Positions 36,768-44,880 are shown, counted from the first letter of the stretch. The stretch: 64,000 nt of DNA from Chloroflexota bacterium (GCA_029561345.1 JAKQJC010000043.1:117958-181957), one strand, 5' to 3'. Notes: generated from the letters alone by a model not told the origin. Numbers and translations: made by a program.

Positions 36768-36987
36768 GGGCGCTTTCTGGTCCGGCGCGGGGGCAGATCA
36801 CGCTCCCATTCCCAAGACAGCGTCAAAAAATGAAACAGACGGCATACACCTGGTTGATGATGACTGTAATCATGAATGGAAAATAGAAGCCGCATGAAAG
36901 ATGTTTTTATAAACCCGCGCAGTCCTCATTCTGTCAACCTGATAACACTGGAATCCGCTTTTTTTAAAAAATAACCCCTTTTTACCC

Positions 36988-37016
36988 TTGACAATAGAAC
37001 TTTAGTTCTATAAAAT
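36988..37016 (+). promoter_or_regulatory. Consensus sigma70 promoter of the polymerase-B cassette
   Basis: TTGACA (36988-36993), a 17-base spacer and TAAAAT (37011-37016; the overlapping TATAAA at 37009 is an alternative). Transcription would start at about 37023, the A of the ATG. GGAGG at 37017-37021 is only one base from that ATG and so is a poor ribosome site; the mRNA may be leaderless. Confidence 0.75.
36994..37011. promoter_or_regulatory. LexA (SOS) box, GAAC-N4-GTTC type
   Basis: ATAGAAC-TTTA-GTTCTAT is a perfect dyad with 7-bp arms. Its core GAAC-N4-GTTC is the LexA/DinR box known from B. subtilis and relatives and, to my knowledge, also used in green non-sulfur bacteria. It fills the spacer between -35 and -10, the ideal place for repression. 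This predicts DNA-damage induction of the genes that follow. Confidence 0.75.
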
Positions 37017-37022
37017 GGAGGT

Positions 37023-37427
37023 ATGAGTGGTTTCTTGCAGGATTTCTGGTTTTCCATCACCCGGCCCCGGCGCGGGCGGCCCAAACTTGAACTCGACAGC
37101 AGCACCCTGCAAACGGTGGCGGTGTTGGCCGAGCAGGAAAACCGCGCCCCGGATGAAGTGGCGGCGGAACTGCTGCAGGCTGGGCTGCGGGATCGCCAGG
37201 AAACGGTCATGGCGCAGCTGCTCTGGCAGTGCCTGACCCCGCGCGAACAGGATGTGACCGCGCTGATCTGCCAGAACCTCACCACGCGCCAGATTGCCGC
37301 GCGTCTCTATCTTTCTCCGGATACAGTCAAAACCCATGCCCGCCACATCCTCGATAAGTTCAATGTGCCCAACCGCGAAGCCCTGCGCCAGATGCTGAGC
37401 GGCTGGGATTTCAGCGCCTGGGCCTGA
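37023..37427 (+). CDS. Small LuxR-type HTH protein with ribbon-helix-helix-like N-terminus
   Basis: A 134-residue probable DNA-binding protein. Residues about 19-60 (GRPKLELDSSTLQTVAVLAEQ, then NRAPDEVAAELLQAGL) look like a CopG/Arc ribbon-helix-helix unit. Residues about 75-125 (LTPREQDVTALICQNLTTRQ, then IAARLYLSPDTVKTHARHIL) are a LuxR/GerE helix-turn-helix. No receiver or sensor domain is present. The promoter carries a GAAC-N4-GTTC box, and the gene leads the polymerase-B cassette. It may control the cassette or be an accessory protein. Two palindromes (37471-37484 and 37501-37514) lie between it and the next gene, so co-transcription is likely but not certain. Confidence 0.75.
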   Translation: MSGFLQDFWFSITRPRRGRPKLELDSSTLQTVAVLAEQENRAPDEVAAELLQAGLRDRQETVMAQLLWQCLTPREQDVTALICQNLTTRQIAARLYLSPDTVKTHARHILDKFNVPNREALRQMLSGWDFSAWA

Positions 37428-37550
37428 ACGGGCCCTTTTCCCCCTTTCTCTCCACAAACAGCCTCACCCCAGGGGTTAACCCCTGCCTCACCCCACCTCT
37501 CACCCCGCGGGGTGATTGCGCTGCGCCGCGAATCCCCGCATACTGGAAGC

Positions 37551-38099
37551 ATGAACGCCAAACTCATGCTCCCCCTTCCTCACCAGCTTCTGGCCGTCAT
37601 CGGCCCCCATGCTGCTGCGCGCCTGATGGAACTGGCCGGCAGCCTGTGCCTGCGCGGACCGCTGCTGCTGCTCGACGGCGGCAACCGCGCCAACCTGCAC
37701 CCCCTCATCCGGCAGATCAGGCCGCGCACCACCGATCCGGCGGCTGCCCTGCAAAACATCACCCTGGCGCGCGCCTTCACCTGTCACCAGGTGCTGGCCC
37801 TGGTGGAACAGGCCCGCCAGGAAGCGCAGCCCGGGCAGCCGGTGCTGGTGCTCGATTTGCTGAGCACCTTTTACGATGAATCGGTGCGCCTTGCTGAAAG
37901 CGCGCGCCTGCTGCGCCAGAGCCTGGCCGCCCTGAGCGCTATCAGCCGGCGCGCCCCGGTACTCATCAGCGCGCGCCGCCCTCTGCCTGCCGCGCAGAAC
38001 CGCGTCATGCTGCTGGAACTGCTGCTGGATGAGGCTGCCCAGGTGTGGGAAGAGGCCCCTCCGCCGGCCCCGGCGGCGCTTCAGCCGGCCCTGTTTTGA
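37551..38099 (+). CDS. RecA-like protein without Walker A (ImuA-like)
   Basis: A 182-residue protein. LRGPLLLLDGGNRANLHPLI occupies the place of a P-loop but has no GxxxxGK[ST]; RAFTCHQVLALVEQA and VLVLDLLSTFYDE resemble the later RecA/RadB core, including the Walker B strand. It thus looks like an inactive RecA-family paralogue, as ImuA is in the ImuA-ImuB-DnaE2 mutasome. The assignment rests on pattern only. ATG 37551 has GGAAG before it. A gene for a 95-residue protein and then a polymerase follow with tight spacing. Confidence 0.6.
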   Translation: MNAKLMLPLPHQLLAVIGPHAAARLMELAGSLCLRGPLLLLDGGNRANLHPLIRQIRPRTTDPAAALQNITLARAFTCHQVLALVEQARQEAQPGQPVLVLDLLSTFYDESVRLAESARLLRQSLAALSAISRRAPVLISARRPLPAAQNRVMLLELLLDEAAQVWEEAPPPAPAALQPALF

Positions 38100-38106
38100 G
38101 GCGCTG

Positions 38107-38394
38107 ATGGGCCGCACCCTGCCTTCCATCACCCAGACCTTTTACATCGAGCAGGAGGCTTTTGCGCGCTTCAGGCGCGCCCTGCGCCGCGGCGATCAGC
38201 TGGCCCTGGACGATCTGTTCAACGCCGCCCGCCAGCACCTGGCCCCGGCGGCCTATGCGGCGAATGCCCTGCCGATGGAAATTTTTATCCTGGCCATGCT
38301 GCTGGAAGAGCACAAAGAGGTGCTGCGCCTGCGCCAGCAGCTTGAAACCCTGCGTGGAGCAAAGCATGACCCTGCTGACGGGCTGGATCCTTGA
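38107..38394 (+). CDS. Small helical protein between RecA-like and polymerase genes
   Basis: A 95-residue, mostly helical protein (FYIEQEAFARFRRALRRGDQ, then a heptad-like LLEEHKEVLRLRQQLETL). I recognise no family. GAGG at the stop of the RecA-like gene serves its ATG 38107, and its last 29 bases overlap the polymerase start. The close coupling on both sides says it acts together with the polymerase, perhaps as a bridging subunit. Confidence 0.65.
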   Translation: MGRTLPSITQTFYIEQEAFARFRRALRRGDQLALDDLFNAARQHLAPAAYAANALPMEIFILAMLLEEHKEVLRLRQQLETLRGAKHDPADGLDP

Positions 38395-40645
38395 TCTCTA
38401 TGAAACGCCAGGCCAGGGGGTGAGCCTGTGGCTGCTGGCTGAGGATGGGCGGCGGCTGTGCCTGCAGCAGGATTTCCCGTGCGTTTTTTATGCCTGGGGG
38501 CCGCCACACCGCCTGCGCGCGCTCTGGCGCTGGCTGCAGCAGCAGCCCGATCCGCCGCGCCTGGAGCGCGTGCAGCGCCGCGACCTGTTCCAGCCGGAGC
38601 CGCTGGATGTGATGGCCATTGAAACCGCCGAACCAGCCCGCCTGCCTGAGCTTTTTCGCCTGGCCGAGCAAAATTTCCCGGACCTGACCTGGTACGATGC
38701 CGATATCCAGCTTTCGCTGCGCCATGCCGCCCGCCACGGCACTTTTCCGCTGGCCTGCTGCCGGGTGGAGGTGGAAGAGAATCGCCTCAGGCGCATTGAG
38801 GTGCTCGATTCACGCTGGGACCTCGACACAGATCCCCCGCCGCTGCGCATCCTTTCGCTGCGCCCCGACTGCGACCCCGCTCACCAGGCGCCATCCTGCC
38901 TGCTGGTGGAAGTCGGCCGCTGCCAGCAGGAGCTGGCCATCCAGCACCCGCTGGCGCTGCTGAACAACCTGCGCTACCTGCTGCAAAAGCACGACCCCGA
39001 CCTGCTGCTGACCGCCTGGGGCGATACCTGGCTGCTGCCCTGGCTGCTGGAACAGGCGGAAACCTGGGGCCGCAGCCTGCCTTTCAACCGTGATGAGCGG
39101 CGCGGCATTGGCTGGCGGCGCGAGCGCAGCTATTTTTCCTATGGGCAGATCGTCTACCAGGGGCAGCAGGTGCTGTTCTACGGGCGCTGGCACATTGACC
39201 AGAAGAACGCCATGCTGTGGAGCGACAGCGGCCTGGAGGGCACGCTGGAATCAGCGCGGGTGACCGGCCTGCCGGTGCAAATGACCGCGCGCTGTTCGCC
39301 GGGTACCGGTATTTCGGCCATGCAAATGATCGAAGCGCTGAGAAGCGGGGTTTTGGTGCCCTGGCACAAGCAGCAAAGCGAGGCGCCCAAAAACGCCCTG
39401 GACCTGCTCCACGCCGATCAGGGCGGCCTGGTCTATCAGCCCAAAATCGGGCTGCACCGCCTGGTGGGGGCGGTGGATTTTGTATCCATGTATCCCAGCG
39501 TGATGGTGAAGGCCAACATTTCGCCGGAAGTTCCCCCGCCCGACGGCCTGACCCCGGCCAGTGAAGCGCCCGGCCTGGTGCCGCGCACCCTGCAGCCCCT
39601 GCTGGCCAAGCGCGTGGCGCTCAAACAGCGCCGCGCCGCCCTGCCTGCCTGGGACCCGCGCCGCCGCACCGACCAGGTCCGCTCGGCGGCGCTGAAATGG
39701 CTGCTGGTGGTGTGCTTTGGTTATCTGGGGTACAAAAATGCGCGTTTCGGCCGCATTGAGGCCCATGAAGCCGTCACCAGCGGCGGGCGCGAGGCCTGCC
39801 TGCGCGCCAAAGAAGCCGCCGAAGACCTGGGCTTTGAAGTGCTGCACATCTATGTGGACGGGCTGTGGGTGCAGCAGGCCGGGTTTTCCTCACCGGCCGA
39901 TTTTCAACCCCTGCTGCAGGAAATTGAACGCCGCACCGGCCTGCCAGTGGGCCTGGATGGGGTTTACCGCTGGGTGGCTTTTTTGCCTTCGCGGCTCGAT
40001 GCGCGCGTGCCGGTGGCCAACCGCTATTTTGGCGTCTTTCAAAACGGGGAAATCAAAGTGCGCGGCATTGAGGCGCGCCGCCGCGATACGCCGCCCTGGG
40101 TGGCCGGGGCGCAGATGGCAGTTTTGACCCACCTGGCGCAGGCGGAAGATGCCCGCGATTTGCCCGCTCTGATCCCCGGTGCGCTGGAGCTGGCCCGCCA
40201 GGCTTTGCTGAGCCTGCGCCGCGGCGAAGTGCCTGCGGCAGACCTGCTCACCACGCAGCGCCTGAGCCGCGAGGTGAAGGCCTATGCGGCGCCTTCACCG
40301 GCAGCGCGCGCCGCCCTGCAACTGCTGGCCCTCGGGCGCGAGCTGCGCCCTGGGCAGCGCGTGCGTTTTTTGTGGATGCGCGGCTGGCCGGGGGTGCATG
40401 CGTGGGACCAGCCCACCCCGCCCAACCTGGCCGCTCTGGACCTGCCGCGCTATGAAACCCTGCTGCTGCGCGCCATGGAGAGCGTGCTGCAGCCGCTGGG
40501 GGTGCAGAGTGAAGGGCTGCGCATCTGGCTGCGCGAAGGCCAGCGGGTGAGCCAGCCGGCCCTGCCGCAGCTGGCTCACCTGGCTCTGCCAGAGGGTGAA
40601 AAACTGGCCCTGACGCCGGTTTGCCTGCAAAGGCAGCACGCCTGA
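38366..40645 (+). CDS. Divergent family-B DNA polymerase (PolB2-like)
   Basis: A 759-residue protein. Motif A is VDFVSMYPSVMV with Asp 371, as in family-B polymerases. Motif B reads KWLLVVCFGYLGYKNARFG from Lys 444, so the usual Asn-Ser is Val-Val. Motif C reads IYVDGLWVQ: Asp 498 is kept but the second catalytic Asp is Leu 500. The exonuclease region shows a strand like Exo II (PDLLLTAWGDTWLLPWLLE) but no DxE at Exo I, so proofreading is probably lost. This pattern recalls the archaeal PolB2 group, linked to lesion bypass. ATG 38366 has GGAG 6 bases before it. The cassette has an SOS-type promoter. Confidence 0.8.
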   Translation: MTLLTGWILDLYETPGQGVSLWLLAEDGRRLCLQQDFPCVFYAWGPPHRLRALWRWLQQQPDPPRLERVQRRDLFQPEPLDVMAIETAEPARLPELFRLAEQNFPDLTWYDADIQLSLRHAARHGTFPLACCRVEVEENRLRRIEVLDSRWDLDTDPPPLRILSLRPDCDPAHQAPSCLLVEVGRCQQELAIQHPLALLNNLRYLLQKHDPDLLLTAWGDTWLLPWLLEQAETWGRSLPFNRDERRGIGWRRERSYFSYGQIVYQGQQVLFYGRWHIDQKNAMLWSDSGLEGTLESARVTGLPVQMTARCSPGTGISAMQMIEALRSGVLVPWHKQQSEAPKNALDLLHADQGGLVYQPKIGLHRLVGAVDFVSMYPSVMVKANISPEVPPPDGLTPASEAPGLVPRTLQPLLAKRVALKQRRAALPAWDPRRRTDQVRSAALKWLLVVCFGYLGYKNARFGRIEAHEAVTSGGREACLRAKEAAEDLGFEVLHIYVDGLWVQQAGFSSPADFQPLLQEIERRTGLPVGLDGVYRWVAFLPSRLDARVPVANRYFGVFQNGEIKVRGIEARRRDTPPWVAGAQMAVLTHLAQAEDARDLPALIPGALELARQALLSLRRGEVPAADLLTTQRLSREVKAYAAPSPAARAALQLLALGRELRPGQRVRFLWMRGWPGVHAWDQPTPPNLAALDLPRYETLLLRAMESVLQPLGVQSEGLRIWLREGQRVSQPALPQLAHLALPEGEKLALTPVCLQRQHA

Positions 40646-40663
40646 TTTTGAAAGCGGGTTTTA

Positions 40664-40689
40664 CGTCATTCAGGACGGATTTTTTTTTT
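40664..40689 (+). terminator. Possible terminator after the polymerase gene
   Basis: A short CGTC/GACG stem (40664-40667 with 40674-40677) is followed within three bases by ten T. The stem is weak. Confidence 0.35.
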
Positions 40690-40742
40690 GCGGGTCTGGT
40701 TTGTAAGGTTGCTCCAGACGGCGGCACACCCCGGCCCGGCTC

Positions 40743-41645
40743 TTAATGCTTCAAAGTCTTTCCCGGCTGCGCCAGGCCCAGTTTCACAAACACCCAGGGC
40801 GCGCCCAGGCCGCCCCACAGGCCCATCAGCGTATAGCGCACAAAACGCAGCACGCCTTCCATGCCCAGCGGCTCAAAGAGCGCCTTGAGGCCGAAACGCA
40901 AACCTATCATCACCAGGGTGCCCAGGGCAAAAGCCAGCAGGCGGCGTTTCCAGCTGGCTGCCGGCTGGAAGGCCACAAAGGCTTCTTCCATCGCCAGGCC
41001 CATGCCCAGCCCGGCCAGGGTGGCCGGGGGCGTAATGCCATCTTCGGGGCCGGCCGGGAACACCAGGGCCAGAATGATGCCCACTGCCAGCGGCAGCCCC
41101 ACCTGCCAGGGCAGGCTGAGGCCCTTAAACCAGGGTTCAACGCGCGGCCCCAGCCAGAGAGTGAGCGCCAGCACCACCGCGCCAATGACATAAGCACCCA
41201 GCAGGTCGGTGGGGAAATGGACGCCCAGGTACAGGCGCGAAAGCGGAATCAACACCATCAGGGCGATGCCGAGCCAGGTGATCCAGCGCTTCTTGAAGGC
41301 TGCCATCAGGTAACCCCAGGTGGTCACCGTGCTCTGGGTGTGGCCGCTGGGGAAGCCGCCGCCGGTGGCATCATAAAGCTGCTTGACCCGCGAGTCGTAA
41401 GTGAAGGGGCGCGGCTGGCTGGCCAGGGCTTTGCCAAGCGCATTTATATAAAATGAAACCATGCACAGCACCGCCAGGTAGGCGCCTTTGCGTTTATCCA
41501 CGCACCACCAGATGAACGGGATCAGGAGCATGAAGGAGGTTTCTTCTCCAAGCCACGAAAGCAGCGTAAACGGCCAATCGAGGGCCGGGCTGAACTGCTG
41601 CAGCCACAGCACAATCATAATACCCCAATCCAGAACAGCGTTCAT
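40743..41645 (-). CDS. PAP2 family membrane phosphatase
   Basis: A 300-residue membrane protein with about eight hydrophobic segments. The phosphatase motifs are all present: KALASQPRPF, GFPSGHTQST and SRLYLGVHFPTDLLG. Such proteins dephosphorylate lipid or isoprenoid phosphates, for example undecaprenyl diphosphate. ATG 41645 is chosen for AGGGAGAAGAA directly before it; the frame is open further up without similarity. It is convergent with the polymerase gene and separate from the thiamine operon by a repeat-bearing gap. Confidence 0.9.
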   Translation of the reverse strand: MNAVLDWGIMIVLWLQQFSPALDWPFTLLSWLGEETSFMLLIPFIWWCVDKRKGAYLAVLCMVSFYINALGKALASQPRPFTYDSRVKQLYDATGGGFPSGHTQSTVTTWGYLMAAFKKRWITWLGIALMVLIPLSRLYLGVHFPTDLLGAYVIGAVVLALTLWLGPRVEPWFKGLSLPWQVGLPLAVGIILALVFPAGPEDGITPPATLAGLGMGLAMEEAFVAFQPAASWKRRLLAFALGTLVMIGLRFGLKALFEPLGMEGVLRFVRYTLMGLWGGLGAPWVFVKLGLAQPGKTLKH

Positions 41646-41709
41646 TTCTTCTCCCTTATTGCATTGGTATGGATGGTTAATTTTACCGTAAAAATTTCCT
41701 GTCTGCCCC

Positions 41710-41784
41710 CTTTTTGCTCCCCTATTTTGGGGGCAAAAACACCGCACAATTAACGTTCACCCCTGCCGCTGGGCAGGGGTGAAA
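41710..41784. repeat. Two-hairpin intergenic repeat, copy 2
   Basis: A TTTTTGC..CCC/GGG..GCAAAAA hairpin is followed by CACAATTAACGTTCACCCC and a perfect 12-bp hairpin TTCACCCCTGCC/GGCAGGGGTGAA (41757-41768 with 41773-41784). It has the same order of parts as the repeat at 30513-30590. It lies between the last thiamine-operon gene and the PAP2 gene and may end the operon. Confidence 0.6.
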
Positions 41785-41820
41785 AAACTTAAAATAAAAT
41801 TGTCTGTGACGTTGTCATTT

Positions 41821-42858
41821 TCAGGCCGGCAGACACAGCAGCCCGGCCGGATTCAGCGTGATGGGCAGAATGGAGCCCACCTGCGGCGGCGTTTCCACGC
41901 CCACTTCCAGTTCCACCCCGTTGCACAGCAGGGTCAGACGGTAGGTGGCGCCGCGGAAGGTCACATCATCCACCACGCCCAGCACGCGGTTTTGTCCGCC
42001 GCCTGCTTTCAATTGGGCCGCCTCAGGCCGCACCAGCAGCCAGACCGTCTCGCCGGGGTGGGGCGTGCCCACGGCCCGGTCAACGGCAATTTCACCCATG
42101 GGAGTATGCAGCACCAACGGCGCCGCCGTCAGCACGGTGCCCTGCACCAGGTTGCCCAGCCCCATAAACCGCGCCACCCAGCTTGAGGCCGGGCTGGCAA
42201 ACAGAGCTGCCGGGGCACCCTGCTGGGCAATGCGGCCGTCATTCAATAAAATCAGGCGGTCGGCAATGGCAAAAGCTTCTTCCTGATCGTGGGTCACATA
42301 AACGGCGGGAATGCCCGCCGCGCGCAGCACATGGCGCAATTCGTGGCCCAACTGCTCGCGCAGGGTGCGGTCCAGCGCGCCCAGGGGCTCATCCAGCATC
42401 AGCAGGCGCGGACGGGGCGCCAGGGCGCGGGCCAGGGCCACGCGCTGCTGTTCGCCCCCTGAAAGATCCGTCACGCGGCGGCGGGCAAAATCCGTCAGGC
42501 CCACCTGGGCCAGCGCCGCCCGGCTGCGTTCAAGCACCTCGGCTTTGGCCAAATTTTGCATTTGCAGGCCAAAGGCCACATTTTCTTCCACGCTGCGGTG
42601 GGGGAAAAGGGCATAATCTTGAAACATCAGGCCAAAACCGCGCCGGTGGGCCGGCTGCCCGGCAAGGTCGCTGCCCTGCCACAGCACGCGCCCGGCTTCA
42701 GCCGGCTCCAGTCCGGCGATGATGCGCAGGATGGTGCTCTTGCCGCTCCCTGAAGGACCCAGCAGGGCCACAATTTCTTGTGGTCCTACTTCCATTGAAA
42801 TGCCTTTCAGCAGCGGCTGGCCTTCGTAGGTTTTGTGAAGATCTTGAAGTTCCAGCAA
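41821..42858 (-). CDS. ABC transporter ATP-binding protein (thiamine/iron type) with TOBE domain
   Basis: A 345-residue ATPase. Walker A is GPSGSGKST, the Q-loop is FQDYALFPHRSV, the signature is LSGGEQQRVALARAL, and Walker B is LLMLDEPLGALD; a TOBE-like domain fills the last 110 residues. It belongs to the spermidine/iron/thiamine group and, by position, energises the permease and binding protein encoded upstream in the operon. It starts 3 bases after the HMA gene stops. Confidence 0.9.
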   Translation of the reverse strand: MLELQDLHKTYEGQPLLKGISMEVGPQEIVALLGPSGSGKSTILRIIAGLEPAEAGRVLWQGSDLAGQPAHRRGFGLMFQDYALFPHRSVEENVAFGLQMQNLAKAEVLERSRAALAQVGLTDFARRRVTDLSGGEQQRVALARALAPRPRLLMLDEPLGALDRTLREQLGHELRHVLRAAGIPAVYVTHDQEEAFAIADRLILLNDGRIAQQGAPAALFASPASSWVARFMGLGNLVQGTVLTAAPLVLHTPMGEIAVDRAVGTPHPGETVWLLVRPEAAQLKAGGGQNRVLGVVDDVTFRGATYRLTLLCNGVELEVGVETPPQVGSILPITLNPAGLLCLPA

Positions 42859-42861
42859 GGC

Positions 42862-43068
42862 TTATTTTTGGGGAGGGTATTTGATCTCGGTCAGCAGGGC
42901 CACAATTTGCTCTTCGGTGGCCGGGGCTTCAAAGGTCACCACAGCCTGTTTGGTATCGGCGCGGGCTTCCACTGAAACCACGCCGGCCAGTTCCTTCAGT
43001 TCGCTTTTGATGGTGTGCACGCAGTGCATGCAGGAAATATTCGGGATTTGATAGGTTACGGTTGGCAT
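42862..43068 (-). CDS. HMA-domain metal-binding protein (copper-chaperone-like)
   Basis: A 68-residue ferredoxin-like protein with ISCMHCVHTIKSEL near its start, the M-x-C-x-x-C motif that binds Cu(I) or another soft metal. ATG 43068 is chosen for AAAGGAAAA before it. It lies between the permease and the ATPase genes of a thiamine transporter, which is unusual; a dyad operator-like site lies 62 bases upstream. Whether it shares the thiamine transcript or has its own control is not known. Confidence 0.85.
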   Translation of the reverse strand: MPTVTYQIPNISCMHCVHTIKSELKELAGVVSVEARADTKQAVVTFEAPATEEQIVALLTEIKYPPQK

Positions 43069-43129
43069 AATTTTCCTTTCAGACTTTTCCAATAAATTTG
43101 TCTCCGGAGTCTGCTGTCGCGGAAACACG

Positions 43130-43147
43130 TTGACATTTCGATGTCAA
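43130..43147. promoter_or_regulatory. Operator-like dyad TTGACAT-N4-ATGTCAA
   Basis: Perfect 7-bp arms (43130-43136 and 43141-43147) around TTCG, between the permease stop and the HMA gene. Such dyads are typical of metal-sensing ArsR/CsoR-like or other dimeric repressors. No regulator gene is near, so the family is not assigned. Confidence 0.45.
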
Positions 43148-43165
43148 ACCAATTCAATATAAATT

Positions 43166-44863
43166 TTACTGTTTATATCCGAATTTGTCAATCAGGAAGA
43201 CGCCCAGGGTGGTGAAGGCCATCAGCAGGGTGGACATGGCCAGTGCCTGGCCGTAATTCAACGCCCCCGGCTGTGAAAGGAAGCGGTAAATGGCCACCGG
43301 CAGGGTGGGCTGTTCGGGCCGCGCCAGGAAGGATGTGGCGCCAAATTCACCCAACGACAGGGTGAAGGCAAAAACCCCTGCCACCAGCGCGGCGCGCGCC
43401 ACCAGCGGCAGCTCCACCAGCAGCCAGGCGCGCAGCGGCCCCGCCCCCAGCACCGCCGCTGATTGGCGCAGGCTGGTTGGAATGGAAGACAGCGCCGGCA
43501 GCAGGGTGCGCACCACAAAAGGCAGCGCCACCAGGCTGTGCGCCAGCGACAGGTTGAACGCAAATGTGTGCAGATCCAGCGGCGGGCGGTTGAACACCAG
43601 CACAAAACCCAGGCCCAGCGTCACCGCCGAAGTGCCCAGGGGCAGCATCAGCAGGGCATCCAGCCAGCGGTTCAGGCGGGTTTTGCGCCGCAGGGCATAG
43701 CTGGCCAGAAAGCCCAGCGGCAGAGCCAGGGCAGCCGTCCCGGCGGCAAACAGCATGGAGTTACCCAATGCCTGCACCGGCGGCACATAAAACAGCGAGC
43801 CGCGCCGGTTTTGGAATAGTTCCATGTAATAAGTCAGGGTCAGGCCCGGCATCACCGCGCCGCGCTCGCCGCGCCCGGCTTCCAGGCGGGTGAAGGAACG
43901 CGCGGCCAGGGCTGCCAGCGGTGAGATCATCAGCGTCAGCAGGAAAATCACCACGCCCCCCACCAGCAGCTTCTGGCGCAGGGTGCGCGGCCAGCGGGCC
44001 GCCGCCTGGCGCATGCGGCTGGAAAGCGCCACAAAACTGCCTCCGCCCAGGCGGTTGTGCAGCAGGGTGAGCACCAGCATGCAGATCATCTGCACAATGG
44101 ACAGCAGGCCCGCCAGCGGCAGGTTGAGCATGGTCATGGCCTGGGTGTAAATATCCACTTCCAGGGTGGCAAACTGCGGCCCGCCCAGAATCAGCACCAC
44201 GCCAAAACTGGTGAAATCAAAAATGAACACCAGCAGCGCCGCCGCCAGAACAGCCGGGCGCAGCAGCGGCCAGGTGATGGCGCGGAAAGTCTGCCAGGGG
44301 TCCGCGCCCAGGGTGGCGGCTGCCTGTTCCAGGCGCACATCAATGCCCTGCCAGGCCGAACCCACCAGGCGGATAACGATGGTGGTGTTATAGAAGACAT
44401 GCGCCAGCAAAATGGCCCACAGGGTGTTTAAAAAGACAATGGGTGGGTTTTCAAGGTTGAACAGCCCCATCAGACCCAGGTTCACCCAGCCGCGCGGACC
44501 CAGCAAGGCATTAAAACCGGCCGCCGCCACCACCGTCGGCATGATGAAGGGCAGGGTGATGAGTGCCTGCAGCAGGCGTTTGCCTTTGAACTCATAACGC
44601 GCAAAGACATAGGCCGCCGGCAGCCCGGCCAGCAGGGTCAGCAGGGTGGAAAGGGTGGCCTGCAGCAGGGTGAAGCTCAGCGGGCGGGTGATCTGCGTGG
44701 GCTGCACTTTGGCCCAGTTGAGCTCGCTGAAACTGGTGGTGAAGATGGCGGCCAGGGGGTAGTAGAAAAAGACCGCCAGAAACAGCAGCGGCCCGGCCCA
44801 CAGGGCCAGGGTCAGGGCATTCTCTTTCGAGAAAACGCGTTTCAGACGGTCAGAAAAGGACAT
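43166..44863 (-). CDS. thiP: ABC transporter permease, ThiP-like
   Basis: A 565-residue double permease with about 12 membrane segments. Two binding-protein-dependent permease domains are visible, each with an EAA-type loop: EQAAATLGADPWQTFRAITWPLL and RQSAAVLGAGPLRAWLLVELPLV. This layout fits ThiP and iron FbpB-type permeases. The TPP riboswitch and the thiamine diphosphokinase in the operon favour thiamine. ATG 44863 follows GAGG by five bases; a GTG six bases earlier is the alternative. Confidence 0.87.
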   Translation of the reverse strand: MSFSDRLKRVFSKENALTLALWAGPLLFLAVFFYYPLAAIFTTSFSELNWAKVQPTQITRPLSFTLLQATLSTLLTLLAGLPAAYVFARYEFKGKRLLQALITLPFIMPTVVAAAGFNALLGPRGWVNLGLMGLFNLENPPIVFLNTLWAILLAHVFYNTTIVIRLVGSAWQGIDVRLEQAAATLGADPWQTFRAITWPLLRPAVLAAALLVFIFDFTSFGVVLILGGPQFATLEVDIYTQAMTMLNLPLAGLLSIVQMICMLVLTLLHNRLGGGSFVALSSRMRQAAARWPRTLRQKLLVGGVVIFLLTLMISPLAALAARSFTRLEAGRGERGAVMPGLTLTYYMELFQNRRGSLFYVPPVQALGNSMLFAAGTAALALPLGFLASYALRRKTRLNRWLDALLMLPLGTSAVTLGLGFVLVFNRPPLDLHTFAFNLSLAHSLVALPFVVRTLLPALSSIPTSLRQSAAVLGAGPLRAWLLVELPLVARAALVAGVFAFTLSLGEFGATSFLARPEQPTLPVAIYRFLSQPGALNYGQALAMSTLLMAFTTLGVFLIDKFGYKQ

Positions 44864-44880
44864 GCTCACCTCGGCGGCTG

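Noticed and set aside
37017..37021. GGAGG as ribosome site for the gene at 37023
   Set aside because: Only one base separates it from the ATG, too short for a working site; a leaderless start fits the promoter better.
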